Origin: CAVUMR01 sp963742715 | GTDB lineage: Bacteria > Actinomycetota > Actinomycetes > Mycobacteriales > Micromonosporaceae | Direction of reading: 5' to 3' | Length of the DNA stretch: 64,000 nt | NCBI GenBank assembly: GCA_963742715.1 | Contig: CAVUMR010000001.1 | Location: 1,426,001 to 1,490,000, forward strand | In this document: positions 1-8,600 of the stretch, one piece after another | Layout: every line of letters starts with the position of its first letter | Position numbering within the stretch: position 1 is the stretch's first letter | Notes under the pieces: generated by a model | Told to the model about the DNA's origin: nothing | Seen by the model: only the letters and a program-made list of their open reading frames with translations | Databases searched by the model: none | Translations under genes and position numbers: made by a program

Positions 1-2
1 GC

Positions 3-329
3 GGTACGGCGGCCGGCTTCCTCGGGTCGCTGAACAAGCGGCTCCACGAGGGAGAGAGTCCGGGTGGCGCCGCTGCCGGCGCCGCGGCCGAAACCACCAC
101 GATCACCGGGTGCGCCGTGACAGGTGGTCGGCTCGGTGCGATGGAGCCGATCCCGCACCCCCTCGCGAAGGCGGGCGGCGCGCTGGCCGGCGGGATCGTC
201 GGCGGCGTGGCCTGCTCCCCGGTCGGGGACGCGGTCGGCGACGTGACGAGCAAGGGCGTGGACGCGCTCAAGGACGAGGGCGAGAGCATCCTCGACGGCT
301 TCAAGCATCTCGGCACGCCACGGTTCTGA
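3..329 (+). CDS. C-terminal part of an unidentified Gly/Ala-rich protein (cut by window edge)
   Basis: The reading frame is open from the first complete codon to the TGA at 327-329, so the gene starts before the window. About 108 residues are visible. They include a Gly/Ala-rich hydrophobic stretch (GGALAGGIVGGVACSPVGD) followed by a short charged helix and the end HLGTPRF. Such glycine-zipper-like stretches occur near the end of large secreted or toxin-like proteins in type VII secretion loci. The neighbouring WXG100-like genes on the same strand make such a role plausible, but no domain is recognisable in the visible part. The first internal start (GTG, 117) would give only 70 residues and has no clear ribosome binding site, so I treat the gene as truncated by the window edge. 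Confidence 0.55.
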   Translation, partial: GTAAGFLGSLNKRLHEGESPGGAAAGAAAETTTITGCAVTGGRLGAMEPIPHPLAKAGGALAGGIVGGVACSPVGDAVGDVTSKGVDALKDEGESILDGFKHLGTPRF

Positions 330-657
330 TTCATCGGTATCGGGCGGCCGGTGTGGGTAATCACCTCACGCCAGGCAAGGACATACAACTCAATGCTATT
401 TGATCATCACTCCGGGAGAAAACCGGGGAACTCAACCATTAATTCCACGGGATCTCATCGGGAGGGGTAGAAGCACTCAGTTACGGGCAATATCGTCACT
501 TGCTCGCGGACGGTACTCTACCGACAAGCGACGTGGTGCCGGGTTAGTGCTGGTACCCACGCCGCAGACGGGCCCGAGCTAGTGAGGAGCAGAGCTTCGT
601 CGGTGCCGGATCGGGCCACCGTCGCAGCAGCGACCACACCACGTACGGGAGGCAACA
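330..657. other. Intergenic stretch before the small ESX-type genes
   Basis: No convincing gene. GC drops around 375-450 (several ATT/TTT words), unlike the flanks. The stretch should hold the promoter of the two WXG100-like genes, but I could not fix a -35/-10 pair. The ribosome binding site GGGAGG sits just before the GTG at 658. Confidence 0.4.
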
Positions 658-1011
658 GTGGCCGGCAACTACGTCAATCTGAACGACGCGGGTGTCCTCA
701 CCCAGTCCGGACAGGGCTATGAGGCCAACTCCGAAGATCAGTTCGGCGAGTCGCGTAACTTCCTCGGGCGCATGGACGCGTCGAAGCAGGGCCTCAAGGG
801 CTCGGCGGGCAACACGTTCACCGGCGTATCGGACATGTCCGGCGGCAACCTGACCCAGCTGGCGAACCTCATCGCCGAGCAGGCGGTACGCGCGGTCCGC
901 ACCGAGAACACCCTGCTCACCGCAGACGACGACTCGACCTCCGCCCAGCAGACCAGCGTCGCGGGCATGGAATCGCACGCTTCGGTCCTGTCCCGCGGCA
1001 TCAACGCCTGA
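658..1011 (+). CDS. WXG100-like small protein (putative type VII secretion substrate)
   Basis: A 117-residue, all-helical-looking, Cys-free protein encoded just before a second protein of similar size. This is the typical layout of ESAT-6/CFP-10 pairs. Starts at GTG with GGGAGG 6-7 bases upstream. There is no canonical WxG in the middle; the turn region reads SAGNTFTGVSDMSGGN, so assignment rests on size, pairing, helical pattern and location in an EccC/EccD locus. Family members are exported as helical heterodimers through the ESX membrane channel. The gap to the next gene is 23 bp, so co-transcription is very likely. An unrelated small helical protein cannot be fully excluded. Confidence 0.7.
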   Translation: MAGNYVNLNDAGVLTQSGQGYEANSEDQFGESRNFLGRMDASKQGLKGSAGNTFTGVSDMSGGNLTQLANLIAEQAVRAVRTENTLLTADDDSTSAQQTSVAGMESHASVLSRGINA

Positions 1012-1034
1012 GAATCTGAGGGAGGCATTCCAGA

Positions 1035-1340
1035 ATGAGCAACTACCAGCTCCGTGCCGACTTCGGCACTCTCGACCAGCTGTCCGCTGACCAGGGCTCG
1101 CACGCTGGCAACATCGACGGCCTGCGGTCCACGCTCCGTTCCCACGTGTCGAAGGCGCTCGCGAACTTCGACGGTGGTATGGGTACCGAGGAGCACCAGT
1201 CCTGCATGCGCAAGGCTGACGAGCTGATCGACGAGTACATCAACAACATGCGCCAGTTCCAGCGCACCACCGGCAACGTGCACGACACGTTCCTCACCGG
1301 TGGCCAGCGGGCGCAGACCATCCTCGGCTCGGGCGCCTGA
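1035..1340 (+). CDS. WXG100-like small protein, partner of the upstream gene
   Basis: A 101-residue protein with two predicted amphipathic helices separated by a Gly-rich turn (FDGGMGTEEHQS). The second helix, ADELIDEYINNMRQFQ, has the heptad character of WXG100 proteins. Starts at ATG with GAGGGAGG 9-10 bases upstream. The WxG tryptophan is replaced by Phe-Asp-Gly, a variation seen in divergent ESX proteins. Probably forms a heterodimer with the product of 658-1011. A strong stem-loop terminator follows at 1383-1414, so the operon seems to end here. Confidence 0.72.
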   Translation: MSNYQLRADFGTLDQLSADQGSHAGNIDGLRSTLRSHVSKALANFDGGMGTEEHQSCMRKADELIDEYINNMRQFQRTTGNVHDTFLTGGQRAQTILGSGA

Positions 1341-1382
1341 GTCGTACGTACTGCCGGCCGCGGCCGGCGGCAGTGGACACAG

Positions 1383-1414
1383 CGGCGGGTGGAAGCTTCG
1401 GCTTCCACCCGCCG
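1383..1414 (+). terminator. Perfect 14-bp stem with TTCG tetraloop
   Basis: Arms 1383-1396 and 1401-1414 are exactly complementary and enclose TTCG, which forms the very stable UUCG tetraloop in RNA. It lies 43 bp after the stop of the second WXG100-like gene. No long T-run follows, as is common in actinobacteria. Confidence 0.8.
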
Positions 1415-1520
1415 TCGCGTTTGTCGGTCTCCCAGCCCGCGCCCGCTTGGGGCCGGCCCGCGCCGGCGCGAAGCCACGGCCCGCGCACGGAGCTGGCCTG
1501 CGCCCCTTGGCGCGAACAGA

Positions 1521-1548
1521 ACTGGGCGGCCCCGCGGGGCCGCCCAGT
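1521..1548 (-). terminator. Stem-loop terminator of the minus-strand ESX operon
   Basis: A perfect GC-rich inverted repeat (12-13 bp arms, loop of about 4 nt) that starts ACTGGGCGGCC. It lies 19 bp beyond the stop of the EspC-like gene on the minus strand. Together with the 1383-1414 stem it separates two converging transcription units. Confidence 0.65.
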
Positions 1549-1566
1549 CAGCTATCCAGCTCTGTA

Positions 1567-1950
1567 CTACCAGCTGCCCCCGCCGCCACCACCGCCACCG
1601 CCGCCGGCGGTGAGGGGCCGGCTCAGCACCGATCCGTTGCTCTCGAAGATCGAGCCCTGCCCGTCCAGCAGGGTGGTGGAGTCCGCGTCGGCGTTCGCCA
1701 CCGTGTTCGACGCGGACGTCGTGTTCGTACCGAGCGCCTCGACCTGCTGCGCGACGCTCTGGAACTTCGGGTTCCAGATCGACAGGTACGACTCGACCGC
1801 GGAGGTGACCGTGGACTCCTGTACCTCGGTCGCGGCGGTACGCAGCGCGGTGTCCGCCTGGCCACCCCAGGCCTGCCAGCCACCGGACGTGGCGGCCGTG
1901 TTGTTGCCCGCGGTCGCGACGACATCCGGGTTGACGTCGTAGTACGTCAT
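1567..1950 (-). CDS. EspC/WXG100-like secretion-associated protein with poly-Gly tail
   Basis: A 127-residue helical protein. Near residue 25 it has GGWQAWGG, a WxxWG-type turn, then Ala/Thr/Val-rich helices. This fits the ESX secretion-associated EspC-like or WXG100 superfamily rather than the compact ESAT-6 form. The last 13 residues are a run of ten glycines followed by Ser-Trp, an unusual terminus. The ATG at 1950 is preceded by a good GGAGGA. It is the last gene of the leftward unit eccC – 851-aa protein – lipoprotein – this gene. Probably an exported substrate or chaperone of the system. Function is inferred from context. Confidence 0.65.
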   Translation of the reverse strand: MTYYDVNPDVVATAGNNTAATSGGWQAWGGQADTALRTAATEVQESTVTSAVESYLSIWNPKFQSVAQQVEALGTNTTSASNTVANADADSTTLLDGQGSIFESNGSVLSRPLTAGGGGGGGGGGSW

Positions 1951-1986
1951 CGGGACTCCTCCGAGGATCTAGGCACCACTACCGGC

Positions 1987-2823
1987 TCACCAGCCGGGTG
2001 ACGACGAGGTCGGGGTGGGTGGGGTCGGGCTCGGCTTGCCGATCTTCCCGGTGAACGGATCGCCCACCTCGGGGTGCCGGCCGGCGAACCAGGAGCGGCA
2101 GCTGGCCGGGATCCGGCCGCCGCTGGCGAAGCGGTACTTGCGGGAGACCGCCTGCCACGGGCTGAACACGTCGACGCCGGGTACCGGACCGACGACCCCG
2201 TCGACGGTGGCGGTGGCCGGCGAGCTGGGCGGCGTGGGTTTGCTACCGGAGGCACGCTCGAAGGTCAGGTCGAACACCTGCAGGGTGCCCGGGGTGAACG
2301 GCTCGTACGTCGGGAACCGGTAGTCGGTCACGCCGTACATGTCGGTGCACATCGTGGCGGTGAACCCGCTGGCACTGGCGGTCAGCGCCTCCAGCCGGAA
2401 CCCGTAGGTACCGCGGGAAGCCGCCAGCCCGTCCGGCGCCTGGTCCTTCACCGCCTCGGCGTACAGCTCGCGCTTGGTGGCTTCCTTGAAGCCCGGGTAC
2501 CCGGCACCGTCGACGCCGACCACCGCCTGCGCGGACTCGGTCCACGCGCGGGCGGCACGAGCCTGCGCCGAGGTGAGATCCACACCGGTCGCCGCGTCCC
2601 ACTGGAAGGCGACCAGGTCGTCCGGACCGGTCGGGGTCGGCACGGCCGACTTCGCCGGCGCCGGCGGCTTCTCGTCCGACGTACACCCGGCTCCGGCGAC
2701 CAGCACCGCGACCAGGCCGAACGCCGCCGCCAGCCGGACCGGCCCCCGGCCGCGGGACCGTACGACGGACCGACCCGGGCGGACGAGCCGCCGGGCCGGA
2801 CCGGGTACGTGCGATCGGGTCAT
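1987..2823 (-). CDS. Predicted lipoprotein of the type VII locus
   Basis: A 278-residue protein with an Arg-rich N-terminus, a hydrophobic segment and a lipobox LVAGAGC, placing the lipid-modified Cys at about residue 47. It should be anchored on the outer face of the membrane. A Pro/Thr linker follows, then a domain with no family I recognise. ATG at 2823 is preferred; GTG at 2832 is an alternative three codons upstream. It lies 10 bp downstream of the 851-residue gene, so the two are almost certainly co-transcribed. It ends in a Pro/Thr/Ser-rich tail. It may be an accessory envelope factor of the secretion system. Confidence 0.7.
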   Translation of the reverse strand: MTRSHVPGPARRLVRPGRSVVRSRGRGPVRLAAAFGLVAVLVAGAGCTSDEKPPAPAKSAVPTPTGPDDLVAFQWDAATGVDLTSAQARAARAWTESAQAVVGVDGAGYPGFKEATKRELYAEAVKDQAPDGLAASRGTYGFRLEALTASASGFTATMCTDMYGVTDYRFPTYEPFTPGTLQVFDLTFERASGSKPTPPSSPATATVDGVVGPVPGVDVFSPWQAVSRKYRFASGGRIPASCRSWFAGRHPEVGDPFTGKIGKPSPTPPTPTSSSPGW

Positions 2824-2833
2824 CAGAACCACG

Positions 2834-5389
2834 TCAGTGGATGTTGCCCTGCAGGATCCGGCGGTAGTACTCGTCCGGGTCGCTGTAGTAGTCGTGCGCG
2901 ATCACGTTGTTGTCCGTGTCGCCGAGCTGCCGGTCGAAGGTGGCCGGGTTGTAGCCGCTGTGGTCGGCGGCGTCGGTCAGCGCCCCGATCGCGTGCGACA
3001 TGTTCTCCCCGTTCGCGCCGGCCACCTCGTTCACCGGGCGCAGGTGCAGCTGGCCGTCCGCGCCGCGCTCGGTCAGGGACGGGTCCAGCGACGCCACGTC
3101 GATCCTGCCGTCGTGTACCAGCGCGGCCACCTGGCCGTACGACGTGTTGAGCTGCAGGTTGTCCAGGCCGTAGTCACCGGGCGCGCCCACGGTCTGGGCC
3201 TGCAGCTGGACCTGCTCGGCGGTCCAGCCGTTCGTGGTCGTATCGGAGAACACGTTGATCATCGTGGTGACCGGGATGCCACCGGGGCCGGCCAGGCCGA
3301 TCGGCGCGGTGAGGATGTCCTTGGCGACCGCGAATCCGGTGCGCTTCTCGATCAGCGCCTGCTGTGCCGCCACCTCGGCGTTGTGGGTGCGGTCGAGCGC
3401 GCCGTTGTTGAGCCCGACCTCGAGGTACGCGTCCACCCGGGCGGCCGAGTTGGCCAGCTCGACCTGGTCCACGCCGCTCGCGCGGGCCGCGTGCTCGCCC
3501 ATCACCTGCTCGTACACGCCGACCGAACCGGCCAGTCCCTGCGCGGCCTGCGGGTCGGTACCGACCAGGGTGAAGATCCGGATCCGGTCACCCTCGCTGA
3601 TGATGACCTTGCCGTTCTGCAGCCCGGTGTCACCGGACGGGTCCGCGCCGAACCGGTCGAGGTAACCGGCCGTGGTCTCGCCCAGTGCCTGCGCCAGGTA
3701 CGGATTGCGCACCCCGAACGAGTCGCTGTTCTCCCGGTAGTCGTTGCCGGGCCCGTCCATGAGCCGGTTGAAGTTGCCGAGCGTGGTGAAGTTGCCGTCG
3801 TGGTGCTCGTACGCGTCGGACACGTTGGCGAACAGTCCGGCCGCGGCGCGGTCGGCGAGCGCGACCTGGCTCGGGTCGCCGGAACCGCGGGCGTCGCCGA
3901 TCCAGTCGTACAGGTGACTGGCGGTACGACCGTCGTCGTTCCACTCGTAGTCCATGATCGCCAGCGTCGGGTCGTAGATCCCCGGGTTGCCGGTGTTGGT
4001 CAGCACGTCCGCGTTGGCGTCGTGGTTGCGGGTGGACGCGCCGAGGATCTGCGACATCATGCTGTCCATGTCGTCGTGGTCCCGGAGCATTCCGTCGGCC
4101 ATGAACGCGCCGTAGCCGCGCTGGTTGGGGCCGAGGTCGCCACCGTCGTCGACGGACTGGGCGACGCTCGCGATCTCGCCCATCTGGTAGGTCAGGTCGC
4201 GGGAGAACTCCTGGCCGCCCTGCACGTTGCCGGACGTGTGACCGAGCATGTCCGCCATGGCGACCCAGTCGTCTTCGCGGTTCAGCTTCCAGCCGGTCAT
4301 CACAATGCCGATCTGGGCATTGACGTCCATGTCCAGCGGGTCCTGGGTGACCAGGTCACGCACCGTCTGCGGCAGCTGGTTGAAGCCGCCGCCGAGCTTC
4401 TCGTTGGACAGCGCGAGCATGCCGCCGCCGAGCGCGGCGAGCATCCAGCTCTGGTCCGCGGCGGAGAAGCCCGGGGCCTCGGCGTGTACGACGTCCGGCC
4501 CGATCGGGATCGCCTGCCCGGTGGACGGGTTCACGTAGTACCGGGTGGTCGGGTAGTCCCACTCGAAGTCGTTCTTCCGGACATACCCCGGTACCTGGAA
4601 GATCTGGCTGCCCATGCCGGCGTAGAAGGTGGCGAGGTAGGCCAGGTCGCCCTCGCTGGTCGGGCCGTTCCCGCCGCTGCCCACCAGGTCGTTGACGATG
4701 CCGCGCAGGTTCTCCAGCACCCGCCGCGCCTCTTCCGGCGACAGCTTGCCGTCCATCGCGTCCTTGAGCAGCTGGACGTCGTGGTTGGCCTGGTCGACCA
4801 TCGCGCTGTGCTGCCACGCCGCCGGCAGGATGGTGAACGCTCCGGGGCTGGACGGGATCGCGCCGACCGCGCGGGCCTTGGCCAGGTTCTCCGCGGTGGG
4901 GCCCTTGTCGAACATCGCGGCGGCGTCGGCCGAGCCGGTGACGATGTAGGTGTTGTACGCGGTCTGCCAGTCGGACCGGGCCTTCGCCTCGGCGGTCTGC
5001 CGGGCCGAGTTGATCTGGCTGGCGGTGGGCTTCTCGCCGTCGGTGCCCTCGGCGCCGTAGTCGTTGGCCGCCTGGCTGGCCAGGCTCGACACGATGTTGT
5101 CGACCACCCGGTTGAACTCGGTGATCTCGTTGGCCCAGAAGTTCAGGGGTACCGCGGCCCACGCCAGCGCCGACGAGGCGTCCTCGGCGCTGCGGCGAAC
5201 CGGCTCGGGCGCGGCCCGCAACTCCGGTGCCGCCATGCCGTCCCAGTTGGTGGCCGCTGGATCGAACGCCTGCTGGGTGACCGCTTGCTGGTCGATCGCC
5301 TTGTTGGCGAGGTCGCCGAGCGTCGATGCCTGACCCCGGATCGCCTCAGGCGAAGCGGGATGCTTGTCGAAAGGCGCGAGGCTGCTCAT
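2834..5389 (-). CDS. Large WXG100-domain protein of the type VII locus
   Basis: An 851-residue soluble protein without a signal peptide. The first 130 residues are helical with ATNWDGMAAPELRAAPE, resembling the WXG100/PPE-like N-terminal domain of long ESX substrates. The rest is a long, mainly helical, acidic region containing NDYRENSDSFGVRNPYLAQ and ending in DYYSDPDEYYRRILQGNIH. I see no nuclease, deaminase or other toxin motif at the C-terminus. It may belong to the family catalogued as DUF6571, but I cannot verify that. It sits between eccC and a lipoprotein on the same strand. RBS GGGGTGAAAG precedes ATG. A -35/-10 pair lies at 5452-5480, so it can also be transcribed separately from eccC. 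Confidence 0.75.
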   Translation of the reverse strand: MSSLAPFDKHPASPEAIRGQASTLGDLANKAIDQQAVTQQAFDPAATNWDGMAAPELRAAPEPVRRSAEDASSALAWAAVPLNFWANEITEFNRVVDNIVSSLASQAANDYGAEGTDGEKPTASQINSARQTAEAKARSDWQTAYNTYIVTGSADAAAMFDKGPTAENLAKARAVGAIPSSPGAFTILPAAWQHSAMVDQANHDVQLLKDAMDGKLSPEEARRVLENLRGIVNDLVGSGGNGPTSEGDLAYLATFYAGMGSQIFQVPGYVRKNDFEWDYPTTRYYVNPSTGQAIPIGPDVVHAEAPGFSAADQSWMLAALGGGMLALSNEKLGGGFNQLPQTVRDLVTQDPLDMDVNAQIGIVMTGWKLNREDDWVAMADMLGHTSGNVQGGQEFSRDLTYQMGEIASVAQSVDDGGDLGPNQRGYGAFMADGMLRDHDDMDSMMSQILGASTRNHDANADVLTNTGNPGIYDPTLAIMDYEWNDDGRTASHLYDWIGDARGSGDPSQVALADRAAAGLFANVSDAYEHHDGNFTTLGNFNRLMDGPGNDYRENSDSFGVRNPYLAQALGETTAGYLDRFGADPSGDTGLQNGKVIISEGDRIRIFTLVGTDPQAAQGLAGSVGVYEQVMGEHAARASGVDQVELANSAARVDAYLEVGLNNGALDRTHNAEVAAQQALIEKRTGFAVAKDILTAPIGLAGPGGIPVTTMINVFSDTTTNGWTAEQVQLQAQTVGAPGDYGLDNLQLNTSYGQVAALVHDGRIDVASLDPSLTERGADGQLHLRPVNEVAGANGENMSHAIGALTDAADHSGYNPATFDRQLGDTDNNVIAHDYYSDPDEYYRRILQGNIH

Positions 5390-5451
5390 CTTTCACCCCG
5401 GAGTGTCGCCATGGACCGCGATGCCGTTTTCGCCGGCCCGACTGGGTTCTG

Positions 5452-5480
5452 ACGGTAACGTTCACGCGCAACCTGGACAA
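5452..5480 (-). promoter_or_regulatory. Candidate promoter for the 851-residue gene
   Basis: On the minus strand TTGTCC (5475-5480) and TACCGT (5452-5457) are separated by 17 bp and lie 63 bp upstream of the ATG at 5389. Spacing and the TAnnnT -10 fit a housekeeping actinobacterial promoter. Not proven. Confidence 0.4.
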
Positions 5481-5603
5481 ACCCTACGAGGCACATCCGG
5501 GATGAACCCGGGACCCGCATGGGGTACGAACCGTCCGGCGACTGTGGTGACGCCCATTGCCGGGACGTTCGGTGACGTCGCAGGTGCGCGCTGAAAGCCC
5601 TGG

Positions 5604-8600
5604 TCACGCCCGGATCTCCCCGTCCGGGGCGTACGCCACCTGGACCTGCGTCGCGCCGCCGCCGCGCCCGGCGTACAGCGCCCGCCCGACCGGCAGCCGC
5701 TGGGACGCGACCCCGTTGACCAGCCGGCCCTCCATCCGGTCCCCGGAGAACAGGAAGCCGGGGGTACTCACGTCGTTGAGGCGCTGCAGCAACGGCTCGA
5801 ACAGCGCCCGGGAGATGCCGCCGGTACGACGGGACAGCACCACGTGCAGGCCGATGTCGCGCGCCTGCGGGATGTAGTCCACCAGCGGCAGCAGCGGGTT
5901 GCCGGACGCGGTCGCGACCAGGTCGTAGTCGTCCACCACGAACAGCACGTCCAGCCCCTGCCACCAGCTCCGGTTGCGCAGTTGCGCGGAGGTGACCCCC
6001 GGACCCGGCAGCCGCTTGGCCAGCGAGCCGGCGATCTCCTCGGCTACCGCGCCGGTCTGCTGCTGGGTGGTGCAGTACGCCAGCAGGTACTCCGGCGGTA
6101 CCAGATCGAGCAGGCTGCGGCGGTAGTCGACCACCACGATGCCGAGCTCCTCGGGCGTACGCGACGCCATGTGCCCGCGCAGGATCACGCGCAGCAGGTT
6201 CGACTTGCCGGTCTCGCCGTCGCCGTACACGAGCAGGTGCGGGTCGGAGCCGGCCAGGTCCACCCCGACCGGTCCGAGGTCGCGCTCGGAGATGCCGACC
6301 GGTACCCCGGTGTCGCCCGGCTCCACCGGTGGCAGGTCGCGCCACGGGAACAGCGACGGGAGCACCTGTACCACCGGTACGGCACCGCGCGGCCAGCGCT
6401 CGCCGACCACCCGGATCAGGTCCTTCATCGCGTCGGACAGATCGTCGACGGTGTCCCCGCCGTCGATGCGCGGCAGCGCGATGTGCGCCAGCAGGTCGCC
6501 TTCGACCACGGCCCGACCAGGGGTCTCCTTCGACACCTGCTCCATCACCTTGCGGTCGAACGCGGTGTCGAACGGGTCGTTGAGGCGCAGGTCGATCCGG
6601 CCGCCGAAGGCGGCCTGCATGCGCATCCGTACCTGCATGGTCTGGCTGACCGTGAGCACCACGTGTACGCCGTAGTTCAGGCCGCGCGCGGCGATCTCCC
6701 CGACCGCCGTCTCCAGCAGCTCGAACTCCTCGCGGAAGCTGCCCCAGCCGTCCACCACCAGGAACAGGTCACCGGGTACGTCCTGAGGCACCTTGCCGGC
6801 GGCGCGGGCCACCCGCAGCGCGGCCGCGGAGTCCAACCCGTGCCGGCGGAACAGGTCCTCCCGCGCCTCCAGTGCGGTCTGCACCTCACCGATGGTGCGG
6901 CGGATCCGCTCGCTGTCGATCCGGCTCGCCACCGCGGCCACGTGCGGCAGGTCCTCCAGCGGGGCGAGCCCGCCGCCGCCGTAGTCGATGCAGTAGCAGG
7001 CCACGTCGCCCGGGGCGTACCGCAGCGCCAGCGAGGTGACCAGGGTGCGGACCAGCGTGCTCTTGCCGGCCTGGGGTGCCCCGGCGATGACCAGGTTGCC
7101 GCCGCCGCCGGTGAAGTCCCACTCCAGCGGGAACTGGCGTTGCCGGGCCGGGTCGTCCACCAGCCCGAGTACCGCCGACATCGAGCCGGCCGGGGCACGG
7201 GCGGCCGGATCCTGGATCCGGTCCAGCGGCAGTACCGGGGTCAGCGGCTCGAGCCAGACCGGTCGTACCGCCTCGACCCCGCCGGCGGCGAGCTGCGCCA
7301 CCGCCACGTCGAGCACGGTCAGCTCACCGCCGATGGCCGGCGCGTCGGTGCCGTCCCGGCGCGCCTCGGCGGCCGCCGCCTTACCGGCGAGCCAGGCGCC
7401 CAGGCCGTTGATCGACAGGTACGGCACGACCGGTACGAGCGTCTTCGGCGCGTCGTCCGGCGGCACGTACGGCGCGGATACGAGCGCCGCCTTGAACCGC
7501 TCGAACACGGTGGTGTCGACCTTGAGGTACCCGGAGCCGGGCTCGGGCGGCAGGTGGTACGCGTCCGGTACGCCGATCGCCTCGCGGCTCTCCGCCTCGG
7601 AGAAGGTACGCAGGCTGATCCGGTACGACAGGTGCGACTCCAGGCCGCGGATCTTGCCCATCTCCAGCCGCTGGGTGGCGAGCAGCAGATGTACCCCGAT
7701 CGACCGGCCGATCCGGCCGACGGCGACGAACAGTTCGGCGAAGTCCGGCTTGGCGGTCAGCAGTTCGGAGAACTCGTCCACGATCACGATCAGTTCGGGC
7801 AGCGGCTCCAGTGGCTGCCCGGCGTCGCGCAGCTGCTGGTACGCGGTCACGTTCGGCAGGTTGCCGGCCTGCTTGAGCACCTCCTGGCGGCGCAGCATCT
7901 CGCCGAACAGCGCGTCCCGCATCCGGTCGACCAGGGTCAGGTCGTCCTGCAGGTTGGTGATCATCCCGGCCAGGTGCGGCAGCGGCTTCATGCCGGCGAA
8001 CGTGGCGCCACCCTTGAAGTCGACCAGCAGCAGCGCGAGCCGCTCCGGCGAGTGGTTGATCACGATCGAGGCGACGAGCGTACGCAGCATCTCCGACTTG
8101 CCCGAGCCGGTGGCACCGACGATCAGCCCGTGCGGGCCCATCCCGCCGTGCGCGGACTCCTTGAGGTCGAGCAGCACCGGCCGGCCGTCCGAGCCGATGC
8201 CGATCGGTACCCGCAGGAACTCCCGCAGCGGGCGGGGCACCCAGGTACGGCTCGGGTCGAGCTTCGCCACGTCCGGGACCTCGAGGATCTCGTTCAGCGC
8301 GATCGTCTCGGTGAGCGTGTCGACGTTCTCCTCGGCAACCAGCCGCAGCGGCGCGCACTGGCGGGCCAGCGTCGGCAGCAGGCCGGGGTTGACCCGGTCG
8401 ATGCCCAGCGTCCAGCCGGTGGACTCCACCGCCGCGTAGCCCTCCGGGCCCACCCACACCCGCTCGTCGACCGACTCCGGCTCCTCCCGCCGGCTGCCCA
8501 GCAGCAGGACCACGTGGATGCCCAGATCGGCCAGCGCGGCCGCCCGGTCGGGCGATTCCAGCCCGTACGCGCTGGTCAGGTTCTCGCCGTCGATGATCAC

